From Chthonomonadales bacterium (GTDB lineage: Bacteria > Armatimonadota > Chthonomonadetes > Chthonomonadales > CAJBBX01): a DNA stretch of 64,000 bases. Below, one piece after another: positions 19,550 to 28,580 of the stretch. Made by a program: the position numbers and the translations under genes. The first letter of the stretch is position 1. Every line of letters starts with the position of its first letter. Location: assembly GCA_020849275.1 (NCBI GenBank), contig JADLGO010000011.1, positions 45,047-109,046 of the forward strand. The letters run 5' to 3'. The notes beneath the pieces are model-generated. The model saw only the letters and a list, made by a program, of their open reading frames with translations, did not search any database and was not told where the DNA came from.

Positions 19550-20812
19550 CTACGGGCCGGCCTGGTAGGCGGCGTCAAGCAACTCCACCGGGTGCGCGAC
19601 GCGGACCGGAAGGCCGCGCTCCCGGATACCCCGCGTGATCCACGCCATGCAGCCCGGGTTGGCGGCGGCAAGAACGCTCGCGCCGGTCTCCGCAACGTGG
19701 TCGACCTTGCGCTCCAGCAGCGCGCGCGCCAGCGCCGGCTGGGTCACGTTGTAGGTGCCCGCGCTCCCGCAGCACATGTCGGCCTCGGCAAGCTCCACCA
19801 CCCGAACCCCCGGGATGCTCTCGATCACCTGTCGCGGGGCGGAGGTGATGCGCTGCGCGTGGGCGAGGTGGCAGGCATCGTGGTAGGCCACCACCTCGCC
19901 GCACGAGCCGCGCGGCGGCTCGATCCCGACCTCGACAAGGAACTCCGACACGTCGCGCACCCGCGTGGCCAGCTCACCCGCGCGCGCGGCGTAGACCGGA
20001 TCGTCCGCGAGCAGCTCCCCGTACTCCTTCAGCGCCGAGCCGCATCCCGCGGAGTTCGATACCAGCGCCTCGTACTCGCCGCCTTCGAGCGCATCGATCA
20101 GGCGGCGCGCCATCTCGCGCGCGTCCTCGCGCAGCCCGGCGTGAAGGTGAAGGGCGCCGCAGCAGCCGGCGGCCGCGGGCGCGTGCACCTCGCACCCATT
20201 GCGCGCCAGCACCCTTACGGTGGCCTCGTTGGTGGCGTGGTAGAGCACGCGCATCGCACAGCCCTCGAGCACGGCGACGCGATGGCGCGCCCGGCCCGAT
20301 GCCGGCGTGACGGCGGGGAGATGGCCGACGCGCGGCCGCGCCGGCAGGTCCGGCAGGGCGACGGCCTCACCCTCGCCGGCGAGGAGGGCGGCCGCCGCGG
20401 GCGGCATCTCGTGGCTGCCTCCGGACAGGCGGTCGAGCGCCTGGCTCGCACGCAGCAGCAGCGCGAACCGCCCTGGCGAGGCCATCGTGCCCAGGAGCGC
20501 ACGCCGGGCCATTCGCGATGCGGCCGGTCGGGCCTCGCTCTCCGCGTGCGCGCGGAAGCGCTCGAGGATGTCGCCGTACGCCACCCCGGACGGGCAGGCG
20601 GCCTCGCAGGCGCGGCACCCGAGGCACCGGTCCAGGTGGCTGAGCACCTCGCTCGAGAGCGGCAGCGAGCCCTCCGCAACCGACCTCATCAGGTAGATGC
20701 GTCCGCGTGGGGAGTCTGCCTCGCTGCCCGTGAGCCGGAACGTGGGGCAGGCATCGAGACAGAAGCCGCACCGGATGCAGGCAAGCGCCTCCTGGTGGAT
20801 TCTGGGGTCCAT
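19550..20812 (-). CDS. glcF: glycolate oxidase iron-sulfur subunit GlcF
   Basis: A 420-residue electron-transfer subunit of the membrane-associated glycolate oxidase. Two 4Fe-4S ferredoxin motifs lie near the N-terminus (CIRCGFCLDACP, about residues 12-23, and CLGCRACEAACPSG, about 63-76). The C-terminal half has two CCG domains (AGCCGALHLH and MCCGSAGTYN) characteristic of this family and of heterodisulfide reductase D. It abuts glcE upstream: the glcF start at 20812 directly follows the glcE stop. Confidence 0.9.
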   Translation of the reverse strand: MDPRIHQEALACIRCGFCLDACPTFRLTGSEADSPRGRIYLMRSVAEGSLPLSSEVLSHLDRCLGCRACEAACPSGVAYGDILERFRAHAESEARPAASRMARRALLGTMASPGRFALLLRASQALDRLSGGSHEMPPAAAALLAGEGEAVALPDLPARPRVGHLPAVTPASGRARHRVAVLEGCAMRVLYHATNEATVRVLARNGCEVHAPAAAGCCGALHLHAGLREDAREMARRLIDALEGGEYEALVSNSAGCGSALKEYGELLADDPVYAARAGELATRVRDVSEFLVEVGIEPPRGSCGEVVAYHDACHLAHAQRITSAPRQVIESIPGVRVVELAEADMCCGSAGTYNVTQPALARALLERKVDHVAETGASVLAAANPGCMAWITRGIRERGLPVRVAHPVELLDAAYQAGP

Positions 20813-22006
20813 TCACAGCCCCCCGATGAAGCGGCCAGGCGAGAGCGTGCCGCCCGGATCCAGCGCCTGCTTGATCGCGCGCATCAACTCGAGTGTCGAC
20901 GGCTCCGGCCCCCAGACATCGACCGCTGGCCGCCACGCGGCCGGCACGCGCGGCCATACGACGCTGCCACCCGGCCCGGCAGCCGTCGCCAGCGCCGCCG
21001 CGGCGCGGCGAAGGCCGCCGTCCCCGCCGATGCCCGCAATGTCGATGCTTGCCTCCACGACGCCAGAGGCCACATCGCACACGAGAGCCGCTGCCAACGG
21101 CTCGCACGCCGCCGCGAAGCCCGGCAGCGCCGAGATCGTGAGCGTGGCGCGCGCGGCCAGGGCTGGATCGGGGTCCCAGGCCCAGCGCGAGGCGGCCTCG
21201 TCGCCCGCGATCTCCACTCCCCTCTGCAGTCCGTGAGCGGCGGCCACCTCGCCCAGGGCGCGTTCCTGCCAGTCCACGAGCGCGGCGGCGCCGTGCAGCG
21301 CGGCGATGAGAGCCGGCGCGGGGCCGCCGACGGCCGCCAGCGCCGCCGACTGGAGCCGCGCGCGGTGCGCCGCCACTCCGGCGCTAAGAGCAGCACTCAG
21401 GTTGGCGGCTCCGAACTGCATCCAGCGCCGGACGGGCGGGAGCGGATGCACGCGAAACGTCGCCTCCGTCACGACCCCGAGGGTGCCCCAGGAGCCACAG
21501 AGAAGGCGGCACAGATCGTAGCCGGCGACGTTCTTGACGACCTTGCCCCCGCCGCGCAGTTCGGTGCCGTCCGCCAGCACTGCGCGGAAGCCGAGCAGGC
21601 GGTCACGCGTGGCCCCGTAGGCGGCTCGCAGGCGCCCGGCCGCGTTCGTGGCGACAAGGCCGCCGAGGGTCGCCCGCTCTGGCCACCGCGGGTCGATGGG
21701 CAGAAACTGGCGGTGCTCGGACAGCACCGACTGGACCTCGGCAAGCGTCGTTCCAGCCCCGGCGGTGATGACCAGGTCATCGGGCGAGTATTCGTGGACC
21801 CCGGCCATGCCTCGCGTCAGCAGCGCGGTCCAGCGCTCCGCGCGCAGACGGTTACCGTGCGCGATGGCCGTGCCACCGCCCCAGGGCACCACAGCGTGCC
21901 CAGCGGCCGCCGCTTCGATGATGGCCGCCGCGCACTCGGCGGCGCTCGAAGGCGACGCCACCCGGTCGGCCGGGCGCTCGTCGAGCGCAGGGCCGCCACC
22001 GCTCAT
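20813..22006 (-). CDS. glcE: glycolate oxidase FAD-binding subunit GlcE
   Basis: A 397-residue FAD-binding type 4 (VAO-family) protein, shorter than GlcD as expected. Seen: WGGGTAIAHGN in the pyrophosphate-binding region, GATLGGLVATNAAGRLRAAYG-like block (RATLGGLVATNAAG) and YDLCRLLCGSWGTLGVVTEATFRV. It pairs with GlcD and GlcF to oxidise glycolate to glyoxylate and pass electrons to quinone. It is followed without a gap by glcF. A 610-base interval holding an opposed gene separates it from glcD. Confidence 0.88.
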   Translation of the reverse strand: MSGGGPALDERPADRVASPSSAAECAAAIIEAAAAGHAVVPWGGGTAIAHGNRLRAERWTALLTRGMAGVHEYSPDDLVITAGAGTTLAEVQSVLSEHRQFLPIDPRWPERATLGGLVATNAAGRLRAAYGATRDRLLGFRAVLADGTELRGGGKVVKNVAGYDLCRLLCGSWGTLGVVTEATFRVHPLPPVRRWMQFGAANLSAALSAGVAAHRARLQSAALAAVGGPAPALIAALHGAAALVDWQERALGEVAAAHGLQRGVEIAGDEAASRWAWDPDPALAARATLTISALPGFAAACEPLAAALVCDVASGVVEASIDIAGIGGDGGLRRAAAALATAAGPGGSVVWPRVPAAWRPAVDVWGPEPSTLELMRAIKQALDPGGTLSPGRFIGGL

Positions 22007-22171
22007 CCGTTGCTCCCGCGCGGCGTCCGCTCCGCCTTGCCGAACATGCGGGGTGCCGCCGGCGTCCTTAAGGTTCGAGACGTCGGCGATGGTTGAGGGG
22101 ATCCGCCCAGCAGCCGCTCGGCGAACAGCCGAGGCGCGCCGACCGAAGACGAAACGGCGGACTGAGCGACA

Positions 22172-22591
22172 ATGAGGGTATCAAGGGCATCTCTGATCAT
22201 AGCTGGCATCGGCATCGCAGACCTGGTGAGCACGCTTCTCCTGAGAAGCAACCTCGGCGCGGAGGAGGCAAACCCGCTGTTCCGCTGGTACCTGGAGTGG
22301 GGAGTCGGGTGGTTCGTCGTCACCAAGCTCACGTTAGTCGCGGCGCCCATCCTTCTCCTGGAGTACGCGCGGGCGCGCAAGCCGCGGTTCACCGTGAACG
22401 CGATGCGGTTCGTCGTCGCGGCGTACGTGATGCTCTACGTCGTCGGTGTGGCGCGCCTCAACACGGCGCGCCCGCGCGGCAGCATGGCATCGTATGCAGC
22501 CACCTCCTTGCCGGAGGCGACGCCGCGGCCGCGCAGCTCCGGCGGGCTGATCGGGAGCGGTCCGCTACAGTTAACGCGCGCCGATCCGTAG
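22172..22591 (+). CDS. small membrane protein, DUF5658-like
   Basis: A 139-residue protein with three or four hydrophobic helices (about 8-24, 48-66 and 75-95). LIIAGIGIADLVSTLLLRS followed by EEANPLFRWYLEWG and a Lys in the next helix (VTKLTLV) matches the pattern of the DUF5658 family of unknown function. The C-terminal 40 residues are Pro/Ser rich and probably disordered. It is encoded on the strand opposite to glcD and glcE, between them. The ribosome-binding site is weak. Confidence 0.6.
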   Translation: MRVSRASLIIAGIGIADLVSTLLLRSNLGAEEANPLFRWYLEWGVGWFVVTKLTLVAAPILLLEYARARKPRFTVNAMRFVVAAYVMLYVVGVARLNTARPRGSMASYAATSLPEATPRPRSSGGLIGSGPLQLTRADP

Positions 22592-22615
22592 CCCATCGGT
22601 GGCCGCGGACCGCGA

Positions 22616-24067
22616 TCACACGAACGCCGCCCGCGGCCGCCACTTGATCTCAACGCAGGAGCGGCTACTGGGCAGCAGCTTCCCGGGGTTGCACAGGTCG
22701 AGCGCGTTGAACACCGCGCGCAGCCGGCCCATGCAGGCCAGGTCGTTCTCGCTGAACAGCAGGGACATCGCCGCGATCTTCTCCACGCCGATGCCGTGCT
22801 CGCCCGTGATCGACCCCCCGACAGCCACGCACAGCCTCAAGATCGCGTTGCCAGCCGCCACCACTCGCCGGACCTCGTCGGGATCGCGTTCGTCGAACAA
22901 CACGCATGGATGAAGGTTGCCGTCGCCGGCGTGGAACACGTTGCAGATGCGCACGCCGTGCTCGCGCGCGATGCCGCCGATCTCCCGCAGGACCTCGGGC
23001 AGCTTGCTGCGAGGGATCACGCCGTCCTGCGTCACGATGCTGGGCGCCAGGCGCCCGGCCGCCCCGATCGCCTTCTTGCGGGCCATCCAGAGCCTGGCGC
23101 GCTCACGCTCCTCGGTCGCCTCGCGCACCTCCCGCGCGCGGTGCCCGCGACAGACAGCGCGTGCGCGGTCGGCGTCCTCCGCCAGGCCGGCAGCCGGCCC
23201 GTCGAACTCCACGATCAGGACGGCCTCGGCGTCGCGCGGCAGGCCCAGGTGAAACGCGTCCTCGATGGCCCCCAGGATCGCGCGGTCGATCATCTCGATG
23301 GCGCATGGCAGCGATCCCGCGGCGATGATGTGGCTGACCGTCTCGGTGCAGTCGTCGATGGTGTCGAAGACCGCCAGCAGCGTGTGGTACGCCTCGGGCA
23401 GCGGGGTCAGGCGCACCGTTACCTCCGTGACCATGCCGAGGGTGCCCTCGGAGCCGACGACGAAGCCCACCAGGTCGTAGCCTGGTGTCTCCTCGGCGGG
23501 GCCGCCAACGTCAACGACACGACCGTCGGGGAGCACTAGCCGCGCGCCCAGCACGTGGTTGACGGTAACGCCGTACTTCAGCGTGTGGGGCCCGCCGGAG
23601 TTCTCTGCCACGTTCCCGCCCACCGTACACGCGGCCTGACTCGATGGGTCTGGGGCGTAATGGAGGCCATGCGGCGCGGCTGCGCGAGATAGCGCAAGGT
23701 TTATGCATCCTGCCTGGGCGACCATGCGGCGATCGTCGAGCCGGATCTCCAGGATGCGGTTCATCCGCGTGGTGGAGATGACCACGCCGCCGGCGACGGG
23801 CGTCGCGCCGCCAGAAAGGCCCGTGCCCGCGCCGCGAGGCGTGAAGGGGACGCCGAGTCGGTGGCACAGACGGATCACGCTGGCCGCCTCATCCGTCGTC
23901 CGGGGAAGCGCGATGACCGTCGGAGCGGCGCGCTCGACCGTGTACGCGTCGCAGTCGTACACCCGCCGCTCGGAGTCACCGGCCAGAACGGCTTCGGGGC
24001 CGAGCAGCATCGCCAACTCGCGGGCCAACGCCGTCGCGCCAGTTTCGCCATGTCCTCGCGATCCCAT
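22616..24067 (-). CDS. glcD: glycolate oxidase FAD-linked subunit GlcD
   Basis: A 483-residue flavoprotein, the catalytic subunit of glycolate oxidase (a D-lactate dehydrogenase relative is the alternative). Seen: TPRGAGTGLSGGATPVAGGVVIS for FAD binding, GGNVAENSGGPHTLKYG, GSEGTLGMVTEVTVRL, and in the C-terminal cap the metal/substrate residues of NVFHAGDGNLHP and GGSITGEHGIG. ATG 24067 is chosen because the -10 box of a good promoter ends 6 bases upstream, excluding longer starts; the mRNA would be leaderless. It has the same orientation as glcE-glcF but is separated from them by an antisense gene. Confidence 0.9.
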   Translation of the reverse strand: MGSRGHGETGATALARELAMLLGPEAVLAGDSERRVYDCDAYTVERAAPTVIALPRTTDEAASVIRLCHRLGVPFTPRGAGTGLSGGATPVAGGVVISTTRMNRILEIRLDDRRMVAQAGCINLALSRAAAPHGLHYAPDPSSQAACTVGGNVAENSGGPHTLKYGVTVNHVLGARLVLPDGRVVDVGGPAEETPGYDLVGFVVGSEGTLGMVTEVTVRLTPLPEAYHTLLAVFDTIDDCTETVSHIIAAGSLPCAIEMIDRAILGAIEDAFHLGLPRDAEAVLIVEFDGPAAGLAEDADRARAVCRGHRAREVREATEERERARLWMARKKAIGAAGRLAPSIVTQDGVIPRSKLPEVLREIGGIAREHGVRICNVFHAGDGNLHPCVLFDERDPDEVRRVVAAGNAILRLCVAVGGSITGEHGIGVEKIAAMSLLFSENDLACMGRLRAVFNALDLCNPGKLLPSSRSCVEIKWRPRAAFV

Positions 24068-24073
24068 GGACCC

Positions 24074-24102
24074 AGTATAGCAAAGCGTCGTAGCCGGGGC
24101 AA
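24074..24102 (-). promoter_or_regulatory. leaderless promoter of glcD
   Basis: On the minus strand: TTGCCC (24102-24097), 17-bp spacer, TATACT (24079-24074), then 6 bases and ATG. Transcription should begin at or next to the start codon. It is divergent from the miaB promoter. Confidence 0.7.
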
Positions 24103-24115
24103 GGGACAGGCCGGT

Positions 24116-24145
24116 TTGCCCCTGCGGGGGCCGATCCGATATAAT
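24116..24145 (+). promoter_or_regulatory. promoter of miaB
   Basis: TTGCCC (24116-24121), 18-bp spacer, consensus TATAAT (24140-24145). The leader of about 22 nt contains AAGAGAGG before ATG 24174. Confidence 0.75.
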
Positions 24146-24173
24146 CACTGCATCCGCCAAGAAGAGAGGCCGA

Positions 24174-25544
24174 ATGCCAGAGCACCCGCCAACATTCCAC
24201 ATCACCACCTGGGGCTGTCAGATGAACGAGGAGGACTCGGAGCAGATGGCGCTCTCCATGGAGCAGATGGGCTACGAGCGCGCTCCGAACGCCGAAAGCG
24301 CCGATGTGGTGCTGCTCAACACCTGCTCCGTGCGGCGCAAGCCGGAGGAGAAGGTCTACAGCCGGCTCGGCGAACTGCGCGAGCTGAAGCAGCAGCGGCC
24401 CGAGTTGATCGTGGGCGTGTGCGGCTGCATGGCTCAGGTGGAGAGCGCGGGTATTCGCCGGCGCGCGCCCTTCGTCGACCTGATCCTGGGCACGGGGAAC
24501 GTGGGCGCGCTACCGGCCCTCATCCGGAGCGCCCGCGAGCGCCGCGCCGCCGGCGGCGGCGCGAGTGTCGAGCACGCGGTGGCCGCTCTGGAGTTGCCGG
24601 CACGCAAGGGCGCCGTGGTGACGGACGTACCGCTTCGCAGCCTGGCCCGGCGCCCAAAGCTGAAGGCGTTCGTGCCGATCATGTACGGTTGCGACAAGTT
24701 CTGTACGTTCTGCATCGTGCCGAACACGCGCGGCCGCGAGCGAAGCCGCCCGGCCGACGAGATCGTGGGTGAAGCGGAGGGCCTGGCGCGCGCCGGCACG
24801 CGCGAGGTGACGCTGCTTGGCCAGACCGTCAACTCCTATGGCAAGAACCTCGCCGACGGCCGGGTGCCGTTCGCCCGTCTTCTGGAGCGACTTGACGCCG
24901 TCCGCGGCCTCCGCCGCATCCGGTTCACATCGCCGTATGCGCGCGACTTCACCGACGAGCTCGTCGAGACCATCGCGCGCCTGGGAACCGTCTGCGAGCA
25001 CGTCCACCTCCCGCTGCAGGTGGCCGATGACGACCTGCTTCGCCGAATGCGGCGGGGGTACACCGTAGCCGAATACGCTCGCGTGCTGGAGAAGCTGCGC
25101 TCCTCGGTGCCGGGGATCGCGGTCACCACCGACCTGATGCTCGGCTTCCCCGGCGAGACGGACGAGCAGTTTCGCAACACGCTTCGGTTCGTGGAGGAGG
25201 CCCGCTTCGACGCCGCGTTCATGTTCGCCTACTCAATGCGGCCGGGAACGCGCGCCGCAGAAATGGCCAATCAGGTGCCGCACGAGGTGAAGATCGCGCG
25301 GCTCAGGGAGCTGATCGAGCTGCAGAACGGCATCACCGTCGCGCGCAACCGCGCGTTGGTGGGCGCCGAGCTTGAGGTCCTCGTGGAGGGACGGAGCCCT
25401 CGAGACCCGACGCGAATGACCGGGCTCACGCGCACGTTCAAGACCGTGAACTTCGCGGCCGACGACCGGCATACCGGCAAGCTGGTGGCCGTCCGCCTGG
25501 TCGAAGCGCATCTCACCGGCTTCACCGGCGAGCTCGCCCGGTAG
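24174..25544 (+). CDS. miaB: tRNA-2-methylthio-N6-dimethylallyladenosine synthase MiaB
   Basis: A 456-residue radical-SAM methylthiotransferase that adds the 2-methylthio group to i6A37 of tRNAs reading UNN codons. The N-terminal domain holds three cysteines for the auxiliary 4Fe-4S cluster (WGCQMN C15, NTCSV C51, GCMAQ C85). The radical-SAM motif CDKFCTFC gives C173, C177 and C180 in the stretch MYGCDKFCTFCIVPNTRG typical of MiaB. A C-terminal TRAM domain ends the protein. MtaB is less likely given the CxxxCxFC context and the N-terminus. Confidence 0.93.
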   Translation: MPEHPPTFHITTWGCQMNEEDSEQMALSMEQMGYERAPNAESADVVLLNTCSVRRKPEEKVYSRLGELRELKQQRPELIVGVCGCMAQVESAGIRRRAPFVDLILGTGNVGALPALIRSARERRAAGGGASVEHAVAALELPARKGAVVTDVPLRSLARRPKLKAFVPIMYGCDKFCTFCIVPNTRGRERSRPADEIVGEAEGLARAGTREVTLLGQTVNSYGKNLADGRVPFARLLERLDAVRGLRRIRFTSPYARDFTDELVETIARLGTVCEHVHLPLQVADDDLLRRMRRGYTVAEYARVLEKLRSSVPGIAVTTDLMLGFPGETDEQFRNTLRFVEEARFDAAFMFAYSMRPGTRAAEMANQVPHEVKIARLRELIELQNGITVARNRALVGAELEVLVEGRSPRDPTRMTGLTRTFKTVNFAADDRHTGKLVAVRLVEAHLTGFTGELAR

Positions 25545-25567
25545 CGCCAGGCCGCGCGGCCGCCGCC

Positions 25568-25597
25568 TTGACGCTCACGCCACGCCACGGCTATACT
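25568..25597 (+). promoter_or_regulatory. leaderless promoter of mutS
   Basis: TTGACG (25568-25573), 18-bp spacer, TATACT (25592-25597), then CCTGCC and ATG 25604. There is no room for a ribosome-binding site on the predicted transcript. Confidence 0.72.
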
Positions 25598-25603
25598 CCT
25601 GCC

Positions 25604-28285
25604 ATGCGGCACCCCACCGAGCGCGGCAACCAGCCCCCCGACGACACGCCCCGGACGCCCCTGATGCAGCAGTACTTCGGCGCCCGCGCCGAGCATCCGG
25701 GCGTGCTCCTCCTCATGCGCGTCGGCGACTTCTACGAGGCGTACGGAGACGACGCGGTCGTGATCGCGGAGGCGCTCAACATCACGCTCACCGGCCGCGA
25801 CGACGGTGGACAGCGCACGCCGATGGCCGGCGTGCCGCACCACGCCGCCGAGCGCTACATCGCCCGCCTCATCCGCCAGGGCCACCGCGTCGCCATCATG
25901 GACCAGGTGGAGGACCCGAAACTGGCGCGCGGCCTGGTAAAGCGGCGCGTCACGCGCGTCGTCTCGCGCGGCACCGTATTTGAGGACGCGCTGCTGGACG
26001 CGAGCGCCAACAACTACCTGGTCGCGGCCGTCGTCGGGGACCCGGTCTCCGGCGTGGGGGTCGTGGACGTGACGACGGGTGAGTTCCTGGCGACGGAGCT
26101 CGGCGGTGAGCAAGGCGAACCGGAGTTGCTGGACGAGATCTGCCGGCTGGAGCCGGCCGAGGTGCTCGTGCCAGAGGCCCATGAGGAGCTCGCCGAGACG
26201 ATCCGGCAGGCCACCGGCGCGCCCGTCACCGTCCTGCAGTCCGACGGGGCGCGGGGCGGCCGGGGCGCGCGCGAGGTGCTGCTGCGTCACTTCCAGACAG
26301 CCTCGCTGCGAGGGTTCGGCTGCGAGGAGTACACGGCCGGCGTCGAGGCGGCCGCCCTCGTACTGCGCTACCTCCAGGAGACGCAGGTGGGCGCGCTGGG
26401 CCACATCACCTCGCTCAGCACCTACTCCACGCGCCAGTACATGACGCTCGATGCCGTGGCCCGCCGCAACCTGGAGATCGCCAGCGCGCTGGGGGAGGGG
26501 GGGCGCGCGCGCTCGCTTCTGGGCGTTCTGGACGAGACGCTCACGCCAATGGGCGGCCGGCTCCTTCGGCGCCGGCTGGACGAGCCGCTACTGAACGTGC
26601 CTGAGATCAATGCGCGCCTGGACGCCGTCGAGGAGCTACACACCGGCGAGATCCTTCGCGGCGACGTGCGAGAGACGCTGCACGGGATCAATGACGTGGA
26701 GCGGCTCGTGTCGCGCGCCTCGGCGGGCATGGCGAACGCTCGCGACCTGGTGGGTCTGCGCGAGTCCCTGGGCCGCCTGGGCCGCCTGCGCGAGGTGCTG
26801 GCGGCGTGCCGGTCGGCGACGCTCCGCTCGGTGGCCGAGCGACTCGGCGCGGGCGCCGAGGGCGCCTCGCGCACGGCGAGCGCGTCGGTCGGTTCGGTCG
26901 AGGAGTTGCTCGCGCGCGCACTGCACGACGAGCCGCCGGCCGGCGTGCGCGAGGGCGGGCTGATCCGTTCCGGCTACTCAGAGGAGCTGGACGCGCTGCG
27001 CGCGGCCGCCGGCGAGGGCCGGTCGTGGATCGCCAGCCTGGAGGCCGGCGAGCGCGAGCGCACGGGCATCCCGTCGCTTAAGGTCGGCTACAACGCCGTG
27101 TTCGGCTACTACATCGAGGTGACCCGGACCCATCTGGCGCGCGTGCCCAACGACTACATCCGCAAACAGACCACCGCGGCCGGTGAACGGTACATCACCC
27201 CGGACCTCAAGGACTACGAGGCGCGTGTTCTTGGCGCCGACGAGAAGGCCATCGAGCTCGAGCACCGCCTGTTCTGCGACGTGCGCGACCGGGTCGCCGA
27301 TGCGGCGACCCACCTGCTGGGCGTGGCGAGGGCGGTGGCCGAGCTTGACGTGTGCGCCGGTCTCGCCGAGGTGAGCGTACGCAACCGTTACGTTCGTCCA
27401 TCCGTCGATGACTCTGATGCGATCGCGATCCGCGGCGGCCGTCATCCGGTTGTGGAGCGGATCCAGGGCGCCGCGAGCTTCGTTCCGAACGATTGCGCGC
27501 TCGACTGCGCCCAAAGCCGGCTGCACATCATCACGGGGCCGAACATGTCCGGGAAGTCCACGGCGTTGCGGCAGGTGGCCCTGATCGTCCTGCTCGCCCA
27601 GGTAGGCAGCTTCGTGCCGGCCGACGAGGCCCGCATCGGTGTGGTAGACCGCATCTTTACGCGTGTGGGGGCGCACGACGAGCTTGCCACCGGGCAGTCC
27701 ACCTTCTTGGTGGAGATGAACGAGACGGCCAGCATCCTGAACAACGCGACGCCGCGCAGCCTGGTGATCCTCGACGAGATCGGGCGCGGGACGAGCACCT
27801 ACGACGGCCTCTCGATCGCATGGGCGGTGGCCGAGCACCTGGCGAGCGTCGGCTGCAAGACCCTGTTCGCCACGCACTACCATCACCTGAACGAGCTGGC
27901 CAGGCAGACGCCAGGCGTGTGCAACTTCCGCGTGGCCGTCAAGGAGCAGGGCGAACGGATCATATGGCTACATCGGCTCGTACCGGGTGGTACGGACCGC
28001 TCCTACGGAATCCAGGTCGCTCGCATGGCGGGGGTTCCGCCCGAGGTGATCGAGCGCGCCCGCGAGGTGCTGATGGGTCTGGAGCGCGGAGCGCGCGGCC
28101 CCGGCGGGCCCGCGCCCGGTCGAGAGGCGATCGCGACGCAGCGCAAGCGGCTGCAACTGACGCTCTTCGAGGCGGAGAAACACCCCGTGCTCGAGGAGCT
28201 CGAGTCGCTGGACGTGTCGGACATGACGCCGGTGGAGGCCCTGATGCGCCTCGACGCTCTACAGCGAAAGGTCCGACAGGGCTGA
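25604..28285 (+). CDS. mutS: DNA mismatch repair protein MutS
   Basis: An 893-residue MutS1-type mismatch recognition ATPase. The mismatch-binding Phe-x-Glu is in GDFYEAYGDDA (residues 43-45 are FYE). Connector, core and clamp domains follow, then the ATPase: Walker A GPNMSGKST near 645, the signature STFLVEMNETASILNNAT, Walker B LVILDEIGRGTSTYDGLSIAWAV (DE of Walker B) and the conserved His of TLFATHYHHL. It ends in a helix-turn-helix dimer contact and a short tail. ATG 25604 is set by the promoter. It is followed by a small zinc ribbon and mutL in the same direction. Confidence 0.95.
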   Translation: MRHPTERGNQPPDDTPRTPLMQQYFGARAEHPGVLLLMRVGDFYEAYGDDAVVIAEALNITLTGRDDGGQRTPMAGVPHHAAERYIARLIRQGHRVAIMDQVEDPKLARGLVKRRVTRVVSRGTVFEDALLDASANNYLVAAVVGDPVSGVGVVDVTTGEFLATELGGEQGEPELLDEICRLEPAEVLVPEAHEELAETIRQATGAPVTVLQSDGARGGRGAREVLLRHFQTASLRGFGCEEYTAGVEAAALVLRYLQETQVGALGHITSLSTYSTRQYMTLDAVARRNLEIASALGEGGRARSLLGVLDETLTPMGGRLLRRRLDEPLLNVPEINARLDAVEELHTGEILRGDVRETLHGINDVERLVSRASAGMANARDLVGLRESLGRLGRLREVLAACRSATLRSVAERLGAGAEGASRTASASVGSVEELLARALHDEPPAGVREGGLIRSGYSEELDALRAAAGEGRSWIASLEAGERERTGIPSLKVGYNAVFGYYIEVTRTHLARVPNDYIRKQTTAAGERYITPDLKDYEARVLGADEKAIELEHRLFCDVRDRVADAATHLLGVARAVAELDVCAGLAEVSVRNRYVRPSVDDSDAIAIRGGRHPVVERIQGAASFVPNDCALDCAQSRLHIITGPNMSGKSTALRQVALIVLLAQVGSFVPADEARIGVVDRIFTRVGAHDELATGQSTFLVEMNETASILNNATPRSLVILDEIGRGTSTYDGLSIAWAVAEHLASVGCKTLFATHYHHLNELARQTPGVCNFRVAVKEQGERIIWLHRLVPGGTDRSYGIQVARMAGVPPEVIERAREVLMGLERGARGPGGPAPGREAIATQRKRLQLTLFEAEKHPVLEELESLDVSDMTPVEALMRLDALQRKVRQG

Positions 28286-28329
28286 GGTCACCGCTCGCCG
28301 CGGCTCAGAACCGCGAAGGGGGGAACGAG

Positions 28330-28539
28330 ATGCGGACATGCCCACGCTGCGGCGCGACGTTGCCGGACTTCGCGGCCGGCTGCCAGTTCTGCCACACCTC
28401 GTTCGCCCCAACGCCGGGGGTCGGCACGCGACCCGCGACCCGCCCGGGCGCCGGCCGTCATTCTCCTCGCGGGGTCGTGGGGGCCCGGCTGCCGGTCTCC
28501 GTGACCGTGGGGACCGAGACGCGCGCACCCAGCTTCTGA
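28330..28539 (+). CDS. small zinc-ribbon protein
   Basis: A 69-residue protein with an intact zinc ribbon, MRTCPRCGATLPDF...CQFCHTSF (CPxC-x12-13-CxxC), then a Pro/Gly/Arg-rich tail without recognisable fold. Ribbons of this kind often begin longer membrane or scaffold proteins, so it may be a shortened version. GGGGGGAACGAG serves as ribosome-binding site. Its stop overlaps a possible ATG of mutL (TGATG, 28537-28541), which suggests co-translation with mutL. Function unknown. Confidence 0.55.
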   Translation: MRTCPRCGATLPDFAAGCQFCHTSFAPTPGVGTRPATRPGAGRHSPRGVVGARLPVSVTVGTETRAPSF

Positions 28540-28580
28540 TGGCGCGCCGCCCGCGCGGGCGGCGCCGGAGAGGGCGGCCG

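Noticed and set aside
19592..22096. An 834-residue plus-strand frame
   Set aside because: It is antisense to glcF and glcE, has no domain, and shows the Arg/Ala-rich composition of a non-coding frame in GC-rich DNA.
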